Origin: JBCDBD01 sp039184335
GTDB taxonomy: Bacteria > Bacteroidota > Bacteroidia > Flavobacteriales > Flavobacteriaceae
Assembly (NCBI GenBank): GCA_039184335.1
Contig: JBCDBD010000001.1
Span: forward strand, 124,001 to 188,000
Reading direction: 5' to 3'
DNA: 64,000 nt
The translations under genes were made by a program, and so were the position numbers. Positions 43,283 through 52,089 of this stretch are shown here, piece after piece. Numbering within the stretch: position 1 is the stretch's first letter; each line of letters starts with the position of its first letter. The notes below the pieces were generated by a model. The model had not been told where the DNA came from. It saw only the letters and a program-made list of their open reading frames with translations, and ran no database searches.

Positions 43283-43759
43283 CTAAAGGGTACGCAAATA
43301 TTCAGCTACCTCACGAGCTTCTTCTTCGGTCAAATTTTGGTTGAGCATAATGGCATTGTTGTACTCTTTCAAAAGTGCTTTGGCAATGGGATCTTCCCTC
43401 AACATGCCATTAGGGTTCAATATCATGTTCATGACCCATTCAGGGCTTCGGCGTTCATAGACCCCTTTCATGGCTGGGCCGATCATTCGTTGGTCAACCA
43501 TATGGCAGGCCACACAGATGGCATTGAACTTGGCCTCACCACGAGCCGCCATTTCAGAATCGATTTCAGCAGGGAAATCCAAACTTTTTATAGGACCAAC
43601 CCCTTTGTTTTCCAAATCAATAGGTACTGATTGCGATACGTTTCTTTCTTGATCTTGGGTTTTGGTTCGGGTCACCTCAAAACCCTCTTTTTCCCCTTCT
43701 TTTTTTCCGTGACAACCCACTGTGATTACAATAAATGCAAAAAATAAAAGTGTTCTCAT
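43283..43759 (-). CDS. Cytochrome c lipoprotein
   Basis: 158 residues. A lipobox ends at C16 (I-T-V-G-C), so the protein is lipid-anchored in the periplasm or outer membrane. A 50-residue charged linker follows, then a class I cytochrome c with the heme motif C82-V-A-C-H86 and a methionine ligand candidate in N-P-N-G-M-L. The linker holds E-K-E-G-F-E-V-T-R-T-K (23-33), almost identical to one in the divergent azurin, which suggests paired assembly or docking. The divergent gap (43760-43928) carries the promoters. Confidence 0.93.
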   Translation of the reverse strand: MRTLLFFAFIVITVGCHGKKEGEKEGFEVTRTKTQDQERNVSQSVPIDLENKGVGPIKSLDFPAEIDSEMAARGEAKFNAICVACHMVDQRMIGPAMKGVYERRSPEWVMNMILNPNGMLREDPIAKALLKEYNNAIMLNQNLTEEEAREVAEYLRTL

Positions 43760-43928
43760 AATATGCTCAATTTTGATTTTAAAATAGCAGTGGAAACATC
43801 TTCAATGTATATGATGCTTTCTGAAGAATGTGTTACCACAGGATTCTTACCATTCCAAAAATCGCTACCAATTTCGGTTATTTATTTTGAAGCATTTCTT
43901 ATTTTTGGGAATATCTTAATCAGAACGT

Positions 43929-44441
43929 ATGAAAACTGCTAAATTTCTATTCTTATTCGTTTTTTCTGCCATTACTTTTGGTTGTGGAGAGAAGAAGGAA
44001 AACAATGAAAAAGAAGGATTTCAGGTGAAGCGGACAAAGGAATCGGTAAAAGAAGAGGTCGATGAAAATGTGATTGCGCTTTCTTCCAATGATTTGATGC
44101 AATATGACAAAAATGAACTTCGTGTAAAAGCCGGAAAAAAGGTCACCTTGACCCTTAGGCACACTGGAAAGCTTGAAAAATTGGTCATGGGGCACAATTT
44201 TGTGCTTCTTAAGACAGGGACTGATATAGGGGGTTTTGCCACAGATGCTGCTGCTTCACGAGAGAATGATTATATTCCTGAAGGCACCGAATCGGTTATA
44301 GTTCATACCAAAATGCTTGGCGGTGGTGAAAGTACCACTATTACCTTTGATGCACCTGCCGTTGGCACTTATGATTTTATCTGTAGTTTTCCTGGTCATT
44401 ACAGTGTAATGCAAGGGAAATTTATTGTAGAGGGGTCTTAA
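43929..44441 (+). CDS. azu: Azurin-type blue copper lipoprotein
   Basis: 170 residues. Lipobox ending at C19, charged linker (E-K-E-G-F-Q-V-K-R-T-K at 27-37), then an azurin/cupredoxin fold. The copper ligands are H89 (M-G-H-N-F), C152, H157 and M161 (C-S-F-P-G-H then V-M-Q-G). It should carry single electrons on the periplasmic side, probably with the divergent cytochrome c as donor or acceptor. It overlaps the convergent YheT gene by 4 bp. Confidence 0.94.
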   Translation: MKTAKFLFLFVFSAITFGCGEKKENNEKEGFQVKRTKESVKEEVDENVIALSSNDLMQYDKNELRVKAGKKVTLTLRHTGKLEKLVMGHNFVLLKTGTDIGGFATDAAASRENDYIPEGTESVIVHTKMLGGGESTTITFDAPAVGTYDFICSFPGHYSVMQGKFIVEGS

Positions 44442-45403
44442 CCGTTTCCTTGAAGGAAGAATTCCAAAGCCCTTCTTTCTGTGTAGGTAATATTATGTTT
44501 TCCCCAGAATCCTACATGTCCCCCATATTTGGGCACTTCTAAGAACAATCTCGAATTTTTGTCTGCTTCTTGATAGGGATAGCAGGCTTGGCCCAAGAAA
44601 GAATCGTTCTGTGCATTGATGATCAAAGTGGGAATATTGATGTCTGGCAAAAATTGCAGTGAACTGCAGTTCGTATAATAATCCATAGCATCTTTAAACC
44701 CATGTGCACTACTTGTATAAAAGTCATCAAAATCTTTCAAGGTATTGATTTTTTTGATGTCTTCGTCAGTGACCAAATCTGGAAACAGACGCTGTTTTTG
44801 GCGAAGTTTTTCCAAAAGGCTTCTCTTAAACCGTAAAGCATAGAGCATGTTTTTTGGTTTCATGATTTCGATACATGAAGCATAAAGATGGCAAGGTGCC
44901 GATATGGCCACAGCAGCTTTTAGTTCTTTTGGCAATGTGGCCTGTTCACCAAGGTACTTGAGTATGAGATTTCCACCCAGACTAAATCCCTTCAGATACA
45001 GGGTATCATACCTTTTGGTTTCCAAAATATGGTGGAGCACCTCGATTAAATCTTCTGTAGCACCAGAATGATACGAGCGAAATACGGTATTTGTTTCGCC
45101 ACTACAGCCACGATAGTTAATGGCACAACAATCAAATCCATTTCGATTAAAGACCTTGGCACTACCGGTAATGTAATGACGTTGGGCATCACCCTCTAAC
45201 CCATGCAATAAAAGCACCAATTTTTTTGAGGGTAGTGTACTCTCACTCCAATCCAAATCCATGAAGTCTCCATCGGGCAATGAAATTCGCTCCCTCTTCT
45301 GTATCACGCCATTCACTTTTCGTATAAGGCCTGCATGAATGGTAGAGAAATGTCCATTTTGAAACAACCATGGGGGCGTGTAATCAGAAGTGACCAAAGG
45401 CAT
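44438..45403 (-). CDS. YheT-like alpha/beta hydrolase
   Basis: 321 residues, no signal peptide. The N-terminal Y-T-P-P-W-L-F-Q-N-G-H segment is a hallmark of the YheT/ABHD1-3 group. The nucleophile Ser sits in G-F-S-L-G-G-N, the acid in N-A-Q-N-D and the His in G-G-H-V-G-F. Predicted esterase or lipase of unknown substrate. 32 bp separate it from the following leftward NPD gene. Confidence 0.92.
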   Translation of the reverse strand: MPLVTSDYTPPWLFQNGHFSTIHAGLIRKVNGVIQKRERISLPDGDFMDLDWSESTLPSKKLVLLLHGLEGDAQRHYITGSAKVFNRNGFDCCAINYRGCSGETNTVFRSYHSGATEDLIEVLHHILETKRYDTLYLKGFSLGGNLILKYLGEQATLPKELKAAVAISAPCHLYASCIEIMKPKNMLYALRFKRSLLEKLRQKQRLFPDLVTDEDIKKINTLKDFDDFYTSSAHGFKDAMDYYTNCSSLQFLPDINIPTLIINAQNDSFLGQACYPYQEADKNSRLFLEVPKYGGHVGFWGKHNITYTERRALEFFLQGNG

Positions 45404-45435
45404 TTATAACAAGATATTTTTGGTTTTACTGATTG

Positions 45436-46410
45436 CTACTTAGGATAAATTTGCAATACCTGCGCTTGCGCTTCTATGGCAGACCTAAACCCTGATTTTA
45501 ATTGGGCCACCAATTCAGAAACCGGAAGGGTGTTCTCAATAGTGGTAACACCTTGGCCGGCTGACCATATTGTTTTCCAAGCTTTGGCCTCAGTGTCCAG
45601 TTCTTTTCCGAAATCGATTTTATGGTCTTTTTTCAAATCTTCCTCAGTAATACCGGCAGCTTTTAAGCTTGCTGCCAAAAAATTGGCATGTACCCCAGAA
45701 ATGGCAGCGGTATAGGTCACATCACTGGCCCCGGCATCAATAATCATTTTTTTGTATTCTTCGGGGGCCTTGCTTTCATCAGCATTGATAAAGCGGGTGC
45801 CCATATAGGCGAGATCGGCACCCATCTGCAAGGCAGAAGCAATATCTCGCCCGTTGCTGATACAACCTGATAAAATGACGGTCTTATCGAAGAATTTTTT
45901 GACCTCGGCCACTAAACTCATAGGGTTGATCGTTCCGGCATGGCCACCGGCACCCGCTGCGACGAGAATCAGCCCATCTACACCAGCCTCTGCAGCTTTT
46001 TGGGCATGTCGTTTTTTAATGACATCGTGAAAGACCAGACCACCATAGCTATGAACGGCATTGACGACCTGACGTACCGCGCCCAGTGATGTAATGATCA
46101 AAGGAACCTGATGTTTGATACAGAGTTTCAAATCGGCCTCCAATCTGGGGTTGGTCGGATGTACGATAAGATTGACCCCAAAAGGGGCAGCCTTTTTCCC
46201 GGTTTCCGTTTCAAATTCATCCAGTTCCCGTTTGATTTCAATAAGCCATTCTTCAAAACCTTCACTGCTACGCTGGTTGAGTGCAGGAAAAGTACCTACA
46301 ATTCCTTGTTTACAACATTCAACCACCAATTTGGGTCCTGAAATCAAAAACATGGGTGCTGCGATAGCTGGTAGCGAGAGATCTGTTATAAAAGCTGCTT
46401 TTTGGCTCAT
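45436..46410 (-). CDS. Nitronate monooxygenase / NPD-type FMN oxidoreductase
   Basis: 324 residues, TIM-barrel flavoprotein of the 2-nitropropane dioxygenase family. The FMN-binding stretches A-G-A-G-G-H-A-G and M-G-A-D-L-A-Y-M-G-T-R-F are intact, and a further motif V-I-L-S-G-C-I-S-N-G-R is present. It may detoxify nitroalkanes or act on other oxidised carbon compounds; annotation in this family is often imprecise. Confidence 0.9.
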   Translation of the reverse strand: MSQKAAFITDLSLPAIAAPMFLISGPKLVVECCKQGIVGTFPALNQRSSEGFEEWLIEIKRELDEFETETGKKAAPFGVNLIVHPTNPRLEADLKLCIKHQVPLIITSLGAVRQVVNAVHSYGGLVFHDVIKKRHAQKAAEAGVDGLILVAAGAGGHAGTINPMSLVAEVKKFFDKTVILSGCISNGRDIASALQMGADLAYMGTRFINADESKAPEEYKKMIIDAGASDVTYTAAISGVHANFLAASLKAAGITEEDLKKDHKIDFGKELDTEAKAWKTIWSAGQGVTTIENTLPVSELVAQLKSGFRSAIEAQAQVLQIYPK

Positions 46411-46501
46411 AGTGATGTGATTAAAACTTGAAGATAAGATTATTGTGCTTGGTTTTTACGTGTAATCATCAAATCTATGTTATTTTTGGAAATTATTATG
46501 C

Positions 46502-46996
46502 ATGCATAACAAAAATGGAATGTTTTTAAAGGAGTTTGAGATTCGTTGGAGCGATTTGGATGCCAATCGCCATTTTGCCAATTCGGCCTACATCAATTTT
46601 ATGAGCCATACCAGAATGGCTTATTTGGGGCAATTGGGGTTCAATCAGAAAACAATGGCTGAGCACAACATCGGCCCAGTAGTTTTCTACGAACATATGT
46701 CTTATTTTAAGGAAGTTTTTCCAGGAAAACCAGTTCGGGTTTCCTTAGCTTTTAAGGGAATGAGTAAAGATGGCATGTTTTTCGAGTTCCAGCATGATTT
46801 TTATGATGCGAATGGAAAGAACTTTGCCCGCTGTGAAATGATGGGCGCTTGGATCAACCTTAAAGAGCGTCAATTGACCGCATTGCCACAGGTGTTTTTG
46901 GATGCCTTCGACGAGATGGAAAAAACACCAGATTTTAAACTGTTGACCAAAGAGGATACTCGAAAATTTGCTAAGATACCTAAGGACTTGGCTTAG
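46502..46996 (+). CDS. Acyl-CoA thioesterase of the 4HBT hotdog fold
   Basis: 164 residues. The 4HBT pattern is present: I-R-W-S-D-L-D-A-N-R-H with the catalytic Asp, followed by N-S-A-Y-I-N-F. It hydrolyses an acyl-CoA thioester. The start used gives a short pre-sequence; an alternative ATG at 46520 begins directly at the conserved core. It overlaps the convergent EamA gene by 17 bp. Confidence 0.9.
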   Translation: MHNKNGMFLKEFEIRWSDLDANRHFANSAYINFMSHTRMAYLGQLGFNQKTMAEHNIGPVVFYEHMSYFKEVFPGKPVRVSLAFKGMSKDGMFFEFQHDFYDANGKNFARCEMMGAWINLKERQLTALPQVFLDAFDEMEKTPDFKLLTKEDTRKFAKIPKDLA

Positions 46997-47873
46997 GTTT
47001 TTTACTTGCCAAATAAACGCCCAAAAGCACCAACCCAGCAGCAGCCAGTTTCACAAAGGTCAATTGGTCTTTACCAGAGGCCATGGCGAACACGATACCA
47101 AATAAGGGTTGTACATAGATAAATGCCCCTATGGTGCTGGCCTTTAATTCAGTCATGGCAAAAATGTTGAAGAGGTAGGTCATGAACGTGGTGCCGATAA
47201 TGACAAAGGCGATGACACCATAGGCCCATAATGGCATCGTTGCCCATTGAATCTCCATGAATTCAGAAAAAGTAATCGGAAAATTAATGACAACCGCTAT
47301 CGTAAAAAGCCAACGCATCAATGTAAAAGGATGGTATTTTTCAACCAATTTTTTTGCCACGATCAAATAGGCCCCATATGAAGTGGCATTGAGGATGAAA
47401 AGTGCATTTCCTAAGGGAATATTGGGGGCATCGTTACGTATTTCTGCTCCGAACAGTACCAAAGCAACAGCACCTATGAACCCCAAAGCGATACCGGCAC
47501 CCTTGTTAAAGGTGATGTGTTCCCTTAAAAAGAAGGCCGATAGCATGACAACGATAATTGGACTGATGGTGACCAAAACGGCACTATTGATGGGTGTCGA
47601 TAGCTGAAGCCCCTTAAAAAAGGCCAGCATATTGATGACCATACCCAGCAATGCGCAGACCAATATCCGGGGCCAATCTTTTTTTTGAACGTGTTCTTTG
47701 GGTCCGAAAAGTGAAATGCCCCAAAATAAGATGGCCGCACCGACAACCCTCAGAAAAATAAACCCAAAGGGTTTTACATAAATGGGCATGACGCCTTTGG
47801 CGATGGTATGGTTGATACCATAAATGGTCGTTGCACCTATGGCCGCCAATAGCGCCCATGTTCGTTTGTTCAT
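46980..47873 (-). CDS. EamA-family drug/metabolite transporter
   Basis: 297 residues, ten hydrophobic helices in two EamA repeats (drug/metabolite transporter superfamily). The first half contains the usual G-I-N-H-T-I-A-K-G and the second half ends with L-L-G-V-Y-L-A. Substrate unknown. Its ATG overlaps the stop of the upstream Spx/ArsC-like gene by 4 bp. Confidence 0.93.
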   Translation of the reverse strand: MNKRTWALLAAIGATTIYGINHTIAKGVMPIYVKPFGFIFLRVVGAAILFWGISLFGPKEHVQKKDWPRILVCALLGMVINMLAFFKGLQLSTPINSAVLVTISPIIVVMLSAFFLREHITFNKGAGIALGFIGAVALVLFGAEIRNDAPNIPLGNALFILNATSYGAYLIVAKKLVEKYHPFTLMRWLFTIAVVINFPITFSEFMEIQWATMPLWAYGVIAFVIIGTTFMTYLFNIFAMTELKASTIGAFIYVQPLFGIVFAMASGKDQLTFVKLAAAGLVLLGVYLASKKPKPSP

Positions 47874-48223
47874 GAATGTAAGACCGCTTTGGCGCCCTCG
47901 ACGGCCTTTTTTGCATTGCCGATAAAGATTTGGTCATCGACAAGTACCACAGGGCGTTTTAAAAAAGTGTAGTGTTCCAAGATCAAATCACGATAATCCT
48001 GTTCAGATAGTTCTTTTTCATGTAACCCTCTTTGACGGAACAACATGGCCCTTTTACTGAACAATGAGACATAATCTCCGGCTAGGCCTTTCATTTCTTG
48101 AAGTTCTTCTTCTGAAACACCCTTTGATTTGATTTCCCTAAGAACAACACCATCTAAGGGTTCCAGTTCTTTTAATATTTTTTGACAGGTTTTGCAGGTT
48201 TCGAGATGGTATATTTTTTTCAT
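47870..48223 (-). CDS. ArsC/Spx-family thioredoxin-fold protein
   Basis: 117 residues with the N-terminal C10-K-T-C13 motif and the family's later R-P-V-V-L-V-D segment. It resembles the arsenate reductase-like (YffB/Spx) family; the residues needed for classical ArsC are only partly present, so arsenate reduction is uncertain and a redox or regulatory role is as likely. Co-translated with the EamA transporter through a 4-bp overlap. Confidence 0.85.
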   Translation of the reverse strand: MKKIYHLETCKTCQKILKELEPLDGVVLREIKSKGVSEEELQEMKGLAGDYVSLFSKRAMLFRQRGLHEKELSEQDYRDLILEHYTFLKRPVVLVDDQIFIGNAKKAVEGAKAVLHS

Positions 48224-48290
48224 GTCTGTGATACATTTATTTAAGGTGCAAAGAAACTCATTTTCATTTGAAATAGAACTGGGCCGACGA

Positions 48291-48986
48291 TTAACTTAAG
48301 GCAAATTCAACCGCCTTTTGGGCATGTAACTTTGTAGTGTTGAAAGCCTGTACGGGTATCTCGGTTTCTGGAATCAGGATGGGAAGCTCCGTACAGCCCA
48401 AAATGATACCTTCGACACCTTGCTGCCCTATCAGTTCTTGTATCATACGCAAACATGCCAATTTTGAATTCTTGGTGAAGGAGCCCTTGACCAGCTCATT
48501 ATAGATGATATGTTGCAATTGTTGCCTATCGTCTGCTTTTGGCACTACAACATCCAGGCCATACTTTTCTCTCAAGGTTTTGGTATAGAAATCCCGCTCC
48601 ATGGTAAAAGACGTACCCAATAATCCTACTTTTTTTAGCTTCTTGTGTGCAATGGCATTGCCCGTGGCATCTGCAATGTGCAAAAAGGGAACTTGGATAC
48701 TGGCCGTAATGGCATCGCTGACCAAATGAATGGTATTCGTGCAGAGTATGATGACATCAGCACCTGCCTGTTCAAGTTTTTTAGCATGCTGCCCCATGGT
48801 TTTGCCTATATTTTTCCAGTTATCGTCTAAAGAGTCTTTTTCGATTTCTGCAAAATCAACAGAGCTCATCAAGATTTTGGCAGAATGTGAACCTCCCTTT
48901 TGGTTGTTGACCATGGTGTTCAGATATTCGTAGTACACTTTAGTCGATTCCCAGCTCATGCCACCTATTAATCCGATTGTTTTCAT
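48291..48986 (-). CDS. Aspartate/glutamate racemase-family protein
   Basis: 231 residues. The N-terminal G-L-I-G-G-M-S-W-E-S-T segment and the two catalytic cysteines (C-T-N-T and L-G-C-T-E) are typical of the YgeA/RacX amino-acid racemase group. The ATG at 48986 is chosen because it starts with M-K-T-I-G-L-I-G-G, the usual N-terminus; the frame extends upstream to 49097 with non-conserved sequence. Likely forms D-amino acids; substrate unproven. Confidence 0.9.
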   Translation of the reverse strand: MKTIGLIGGMSWESTKVYYEYLNTMVNNQKGGSHSAKILMSSVDFAEIEKDSLDDNWKNIGKTMGQHAKKLEQAGADVIILCTNTIHLVSDAITASIQVPFLHIADATGNAIAHKKLKKVGLLGTSFTMERDFYTKTLREKYGLDVVVPKADDRQQLQHIIYNELVKGSFTKNSKLACLRMIQELIGQQGVEGIILGCTELPILIPETEIPVQAFNTTKLHAQKAVEFALS

Positions 48987-49161
48987 GATGTGGTCATTTG
49001 GTTTTGGAAAGATATTCGGCACCGCAGATTTTTTGTTGCCAGAGCCATAGTAAAAAAGATTTCCAAGCACTTTTTGGTGTTCTTTGGTTTTGGGCATTGT
49101 TAGCTGTAAACACGGCTTTCATTTTTAGATTTCGCTATTTATCGATATAAATTCAAAAAAT

Positions 49162-49479
49162 TTAGAGTGCATTACCGAGCTGTTCGGCATATGCCCTTAT
49201 TGCTTTTTCGTTTCTTTTATAGTATGTCCATTTGCCATGCCTGGTCGGAATGACCAGATTTACCTGCTGCATCGAATTTAAATAGGTTGATATGGTTGAT
49301 TGGGACAATCCCGCCTTGTCTTGAATGAATCCAACACAAACGCCATCGTCAAAATGGTCAATCTCTTGGTGTGGCGGAAAGTTGGCCTCAGGATCTTTTA
49401 GCCATCCTAAGATATCTACCCTGGTCTGGTTTGATAAAACTTTACTAATTTCAACGATATTCACACAGTAAAGATACAT
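49162..49479 (-). CDS. ArsR-type winged-helix regulator
   Basis: 105 residues with a winged helix-turn-helix: S-N-Q-T-R-V-D-I-L-G-W-L near the N-terminus and A-G-L-S-Q-S-T-I-S-T-Y-L as the recognition helix. No obvious metal-binding Cys cluster, so a metal sensor is not indicated. The GTG near residue 6 is an alternative start. A 9-bp-arm palindrome lies 10 bp upstream, in the gap to the divergent DinB gene. Confidence 0.87.
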   Translation of the reverse strand: MYLYCVNIVEISKVLSNQTRVDILGWLKDPEANFPPHQEIDHFDDGVCVGFIQDKAGLSQSTISTYLNSMQQVNLVIPTRHGKWTYYKRNEKAIRAYAEQLGNAL

Positions 49480-49488
49480 AAAACATTT

Positions 49489-49512
49489 ACATATCTAGAA
49501 ATTTAGATATGT
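49489..49512. promoter_or_regulatory. Palindromic operator between ArsR-type and DinB genes
   Basis: ACATATCTA and TAGATATGT are perfect 9-bp arms around a 6-nt spacer. The site lies between the two divergent starts (49479 and 49533). ArsR-type dimers bind such inverted repeats, so autoregulation and control of the DinB gene are likely. Confidence 0.65.
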
Positions 49513-49532
49513 TTTAACAAAAAATAGTTTTT

Positions 49533-49988
49533 TTGGAAAATTTATTCACGATCACAAGGCAGAACCGGAAGATTTTACATCGCTACCTACAACAGCTTTC
49601 AAAAGAAGAATTGATTAAAATTCCGGTTGGGTTCAACAATAACATTTGGTGGAACATTGCCCATGTAGTGGTCACCCAACAGCGTTTGGTCTATGGGCTG
49701 AGTGGCATGGAAATGCATGTTTCCCAAACTTTGGACGAAAAATACAGGAAGGGTACTTTTCCAACAGGTGATTTGGTGGATGAGGAGTATGAAGGCATTA
49801 CCAAGTTGCTGTTCTCAGCCATTGAAAAAACCGAGGTAGATTACCATAATGGGGTATTTACTTCTTTTGACGCATACATGACCTCTCCCAAAGTTCCCCT
49901 AAATAGTGTCGAGGATGCGATTGCGTTTAATGTATTTCATGAGGGGCTGCACTTAGGGGCTATTCTGGCCTTGCAGAAAGCCATATAG
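49533..49988 (+). CDS. DinB-superfamily protein
   Basis: 151 residues, TTG start. Four-helix DinB-type fold with the conserved histidines: N-I-A-H-V near residue 44 and F-H-E-G-L-H-L-G near the C-terminus, usual metal ligands of the family. It is divergent from an ArsR-type regulator and the operator between them suggests they are co-controlled. It is different from the DinB-like gene at 37116. Function unknown; some members are thiol S-transferases or dehalogenases. Confidence 0.88.
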   Translation: MENLFTITRQNRKILHRYLQQLSKEELIKIPVGFNNNIWWNIAHVVVTQQRLVYGLSGMEMHVSQTLDEKYRKGTFPTGDLVDEEYEGITKLLFSAIEKTEVDYHNGVFTSFDAYMTSPKVPLNSVEDAIAFNVFHEGLHLGAILALQKAI

Positions 49989-49993
49989 CGACA

Positions 49994-50740
49994 CTAATTT
50001 TGCACTTTTCTTTTGAGAAACGTGTTGGCTTCGGCATAGGGTAGTGTGAGCTGTATCGGTCCGTCGGCGTATGATGCTATTTCATATTGGTTATAGAGCA
50101 ATGCTATTCCCTGTTCTGAATAGCCCATGTTTTCTGGTAAATGAAAGGTGTCGTTTCCAAACATAAATCCTGTGGCATTGATGTTGACGTCTTTAGGAAT
50201 GTTCTCTTGTTCCCTGAATTTGGCTTCGACGAATTGTTTGAACACTATTTCATCTTCAAATAGTTCTGAATTCTCCAGTTCGTTCCCCTTTTGCTTGTCG
50301 AAATTCAATAGGGTAGTAGCCCCATAACCATGTGCACCTCCGGTAAATAGAAAGGTATGCAGTGCAATGGAGACCAAATTTTCGTTTTCAAATACCACAC
50401 TCCCATTGAGTTTGGCTTCCCAATTGGCAGTATCATCGGGAAACTTGTTTCTGATTTCTTGGTAACTATTCGAAAAAGAGGAAATAGCGGTTTCTATTGT
50501 ATTTTTTTCGATGGAATGATCAAATGATAAGAATGCGATGACCTCTTCTTCCAAAGCCCGATTGATGGTATTTGCAATTTTGGTCCCGTTTAACGCTTTG
50601 GGCAAGGAAATTTGCACGTTTGGGCAATCAGCACAGGTAGTACCATTGGTAATTTTGACAGGTTCAAAAGTAAGTTTGCTGGCGTCAGTACAACCAAGTA
50701 AGACCATAAAAAAACAAAGATTACCTATCCATTTTTTCAT
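49994..50740 (-). CDS. DUF4163/DUF3298-domain lipoprotein
   Basis: 248 residues. The leader ends in V-L-L-G-C, a lipobox. A DUF4163-like N-terminal part and a DUF3298 C-terminal domain (with G-G-A-H-G-Y-G-A, T-T-L-L-N-F-D and the L-P-Y-A-E-A end) follow. Predicted periplasmic or outer-surface lipoprotein. It ends 5 bp after the convergent DinB gene. Function unknown. Confidence 0.87.
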   Translation of the reverse strand: MKKWIGNLCFFMVLLGCTDASKLTFEPVKITNGTTCADCPNVQISLPKALNGTKIANTINRALEEEVIAFLSFDHSIEKNTIETAISSFSNSYQEIRNKFPDDTANWEAKLNGSVVFENENLVSIALHTFLFTGGAHGYGATTLLNFDKQKGNELENSELFEDEIVFKQFVEAKFREQENIPKDVNINATGFMFGNDTFHLPENMGYSEQGIALLYNQYEIASYADGPIQLTLPYAEANTFLKRKVQN

Positions 50741-50776
50741 TTTGGGGCAGTTTTGGTTTTCAAAAATAATATTTCA

Positions 50777-50807
50777 TTGAATACTCCGAAACTTAGCAAT
50801 ACCTTTG
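50777..50807 (+). promoter_or_regulatory. Bacteroidota-type promoter for the cystathionine enzyme gene
   Basis: TTG at 50777-50779, 20-bp spacer, TACCTTTG at 50800-50807: an exact match to the TAnnTTTG/TTG consensus. The expected start site near 50814 lies downstream of a possible TTG start codon at 50805, which excludes that start and supports ATG 50826. Confidence 0.75.
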
Positions 50808-50825
50808 TACGAACATACATATAGC

Positions 50826-51980
50826 ATGAGCACTAAAGCATTAAAATTTAACAGCAAAACCATACATGGGGGCCAAATGCCCGATAAGGCATACGGATCC
50901 GTGATGCCTCCTATTTATCAGACCTCGACTTACGCACAGCATACCCCGGGAGGGCACAAAGGCTATGAATATTCAAGAAGTGGAAATCCCACTAGGACTG
51001 CGCTTGAGAATGCGCTGGCCAGTATCGAAAACGGGGCTTACGGCTTGGCGTTTGCAAGCGGATTAGCTGCTATCGATGCCGTAATCAAATTGTTGAATCC
51101 AGGAGATGAAGTGATTTCTACCAATGATCTTTACGGGGGTAGTTACCGCCTTTTTCGACAGGTATTCGAGAAGTTTGGTATTCGATTCCATTTTATAGGT
51201 ATGCAAGACATGGCAACCCTTGAATCATATGTCAATTCAAATACCAAGTTGATATGGGTAGAGACACCGACCAATCCAATGATGAATGTCATCGATATCA
51301 AAGCGGTCTCGGCTTTGGCAAAAAAACATGACTTATTATTGGCTGTGGACAATACCTTTGCGACCCCCTATCTTCAAAGGCCTTTAGACCTAGGTGCTGA
51401 TATTGTGATGCATTCGGCCACAAAGTATTTGGGCGGACATAGTGATATTGTGGTTGGGGCTTTGGTGGTAAAGGACAAAGAACTGGCTGACAAACTTTAT
51501 TTTCTGCAAAATGCAAGTGGAGCGGTCTGTGGTCCGATGGACAGTTTTTTGACCTTACGTGGCATCAAAACACTTCATGTACGTATGCAGCGGCATTCTG
51601 AAAACGGAAAGGCGATTGCCGAACACTTGAAAGAAAACCCAAAAATTGAAAAGGTGTACTGGCCCGGTTTTGAAGACCATCCGAACCATGAAATTGCAAA
51701 GAACCAAATGAACAACTTTGGGGGTATGATTTCATTTATACCTAAAGGGAGTAGTTTTCAAGACGCGGTAGACATTGTTGAAAAATTAAGGGTGTTCACT
51801 TTGGCCGAGTCTTTGGGTGGGGTCGAAAGCTTGGCAGGGCATCCAGCGAGTATGACCCATGCGAGTATTCCCAAAGAAGAGCGTGAAAAAAGCGGCGTCG
51901 TGGATGCACTCATCCGATTGAGTGTGGGTATTGAGGACATTGCTGATTTGATTGCAGATTTGGAACAGGCAATCGGATAG
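50826..51980 (+). CDS. Cystathionine gamma-synthase / gamma-lyase family enzyme
   Basis: 384 residues, PLP fold-type I. Signatures include Y-E-Y-S-R-S-G-N-P-T-R near residue 45, D-N-T-F-A-T-P and S-A-T-K-Y-L-G-G-H with the PLP lysine. It acts on cystathionine, linking cysteine and methionine metabolism; synthase and lyase cannot be separated from these motifs. The ATG at 50826 is chosen because an upstream in-frame start (50805) lies inside the promoter -7 element. Confidence 0.94.
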   Translation: MSTKALKFNSKTIHGGQMPDKAYGSVMPPIYQTSTYAQHTPGGHKGYEYSRSGNPTRTALENALASIENGAYGLAFASGLAAIDAVIKLLNPGDEVISTNDLYGGSYRLFRQVFEKFGIRFHFIGMQDMATLESYVNSNTKLIWVETPTNPMMNVIDIKAVSALAKKHDLLLAVDNTFATPYLQRPLDLGADIVMHSATKYLGGHSDIVVGALVVKDKELADKLYFLQNASGAVCGPMDSFLTLRGIKTLHVRMQRHSENGKAIAEHLKENPKIEKVYWPGFEDHPNHEIAKNQMNNFGGMISFIPKGSSFQDAVDIVEKLRVFTLAESLGGVESLAGHPASMTHASIPKEEREKSGVVDALIRLSVGIEDIADLIADLEQAIG

Positions 51981-52011
51981 TTATTTTGCAAAATTTCTAA
52001 AAAACAAGCAT

Positions 52012-52038
52012 TTGAATTATGCAAATATCATAATTTTG
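52012..52038 (+). promoter_or_regulatory. Probable promoter for gdhA
   Basis: TAATTTTG at 52031-52038 is a perfect -7 element; a TTG at 52012-52014 is 16 bp upstream, slightly closer than usual. The leader would be about 45 nt. Confidence 0.5.
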
Positions 52039-52089
52039 CCCCCAAATTCTTAATTCATTAAAAAACAACCTTATAAACACCCTGTTTTT

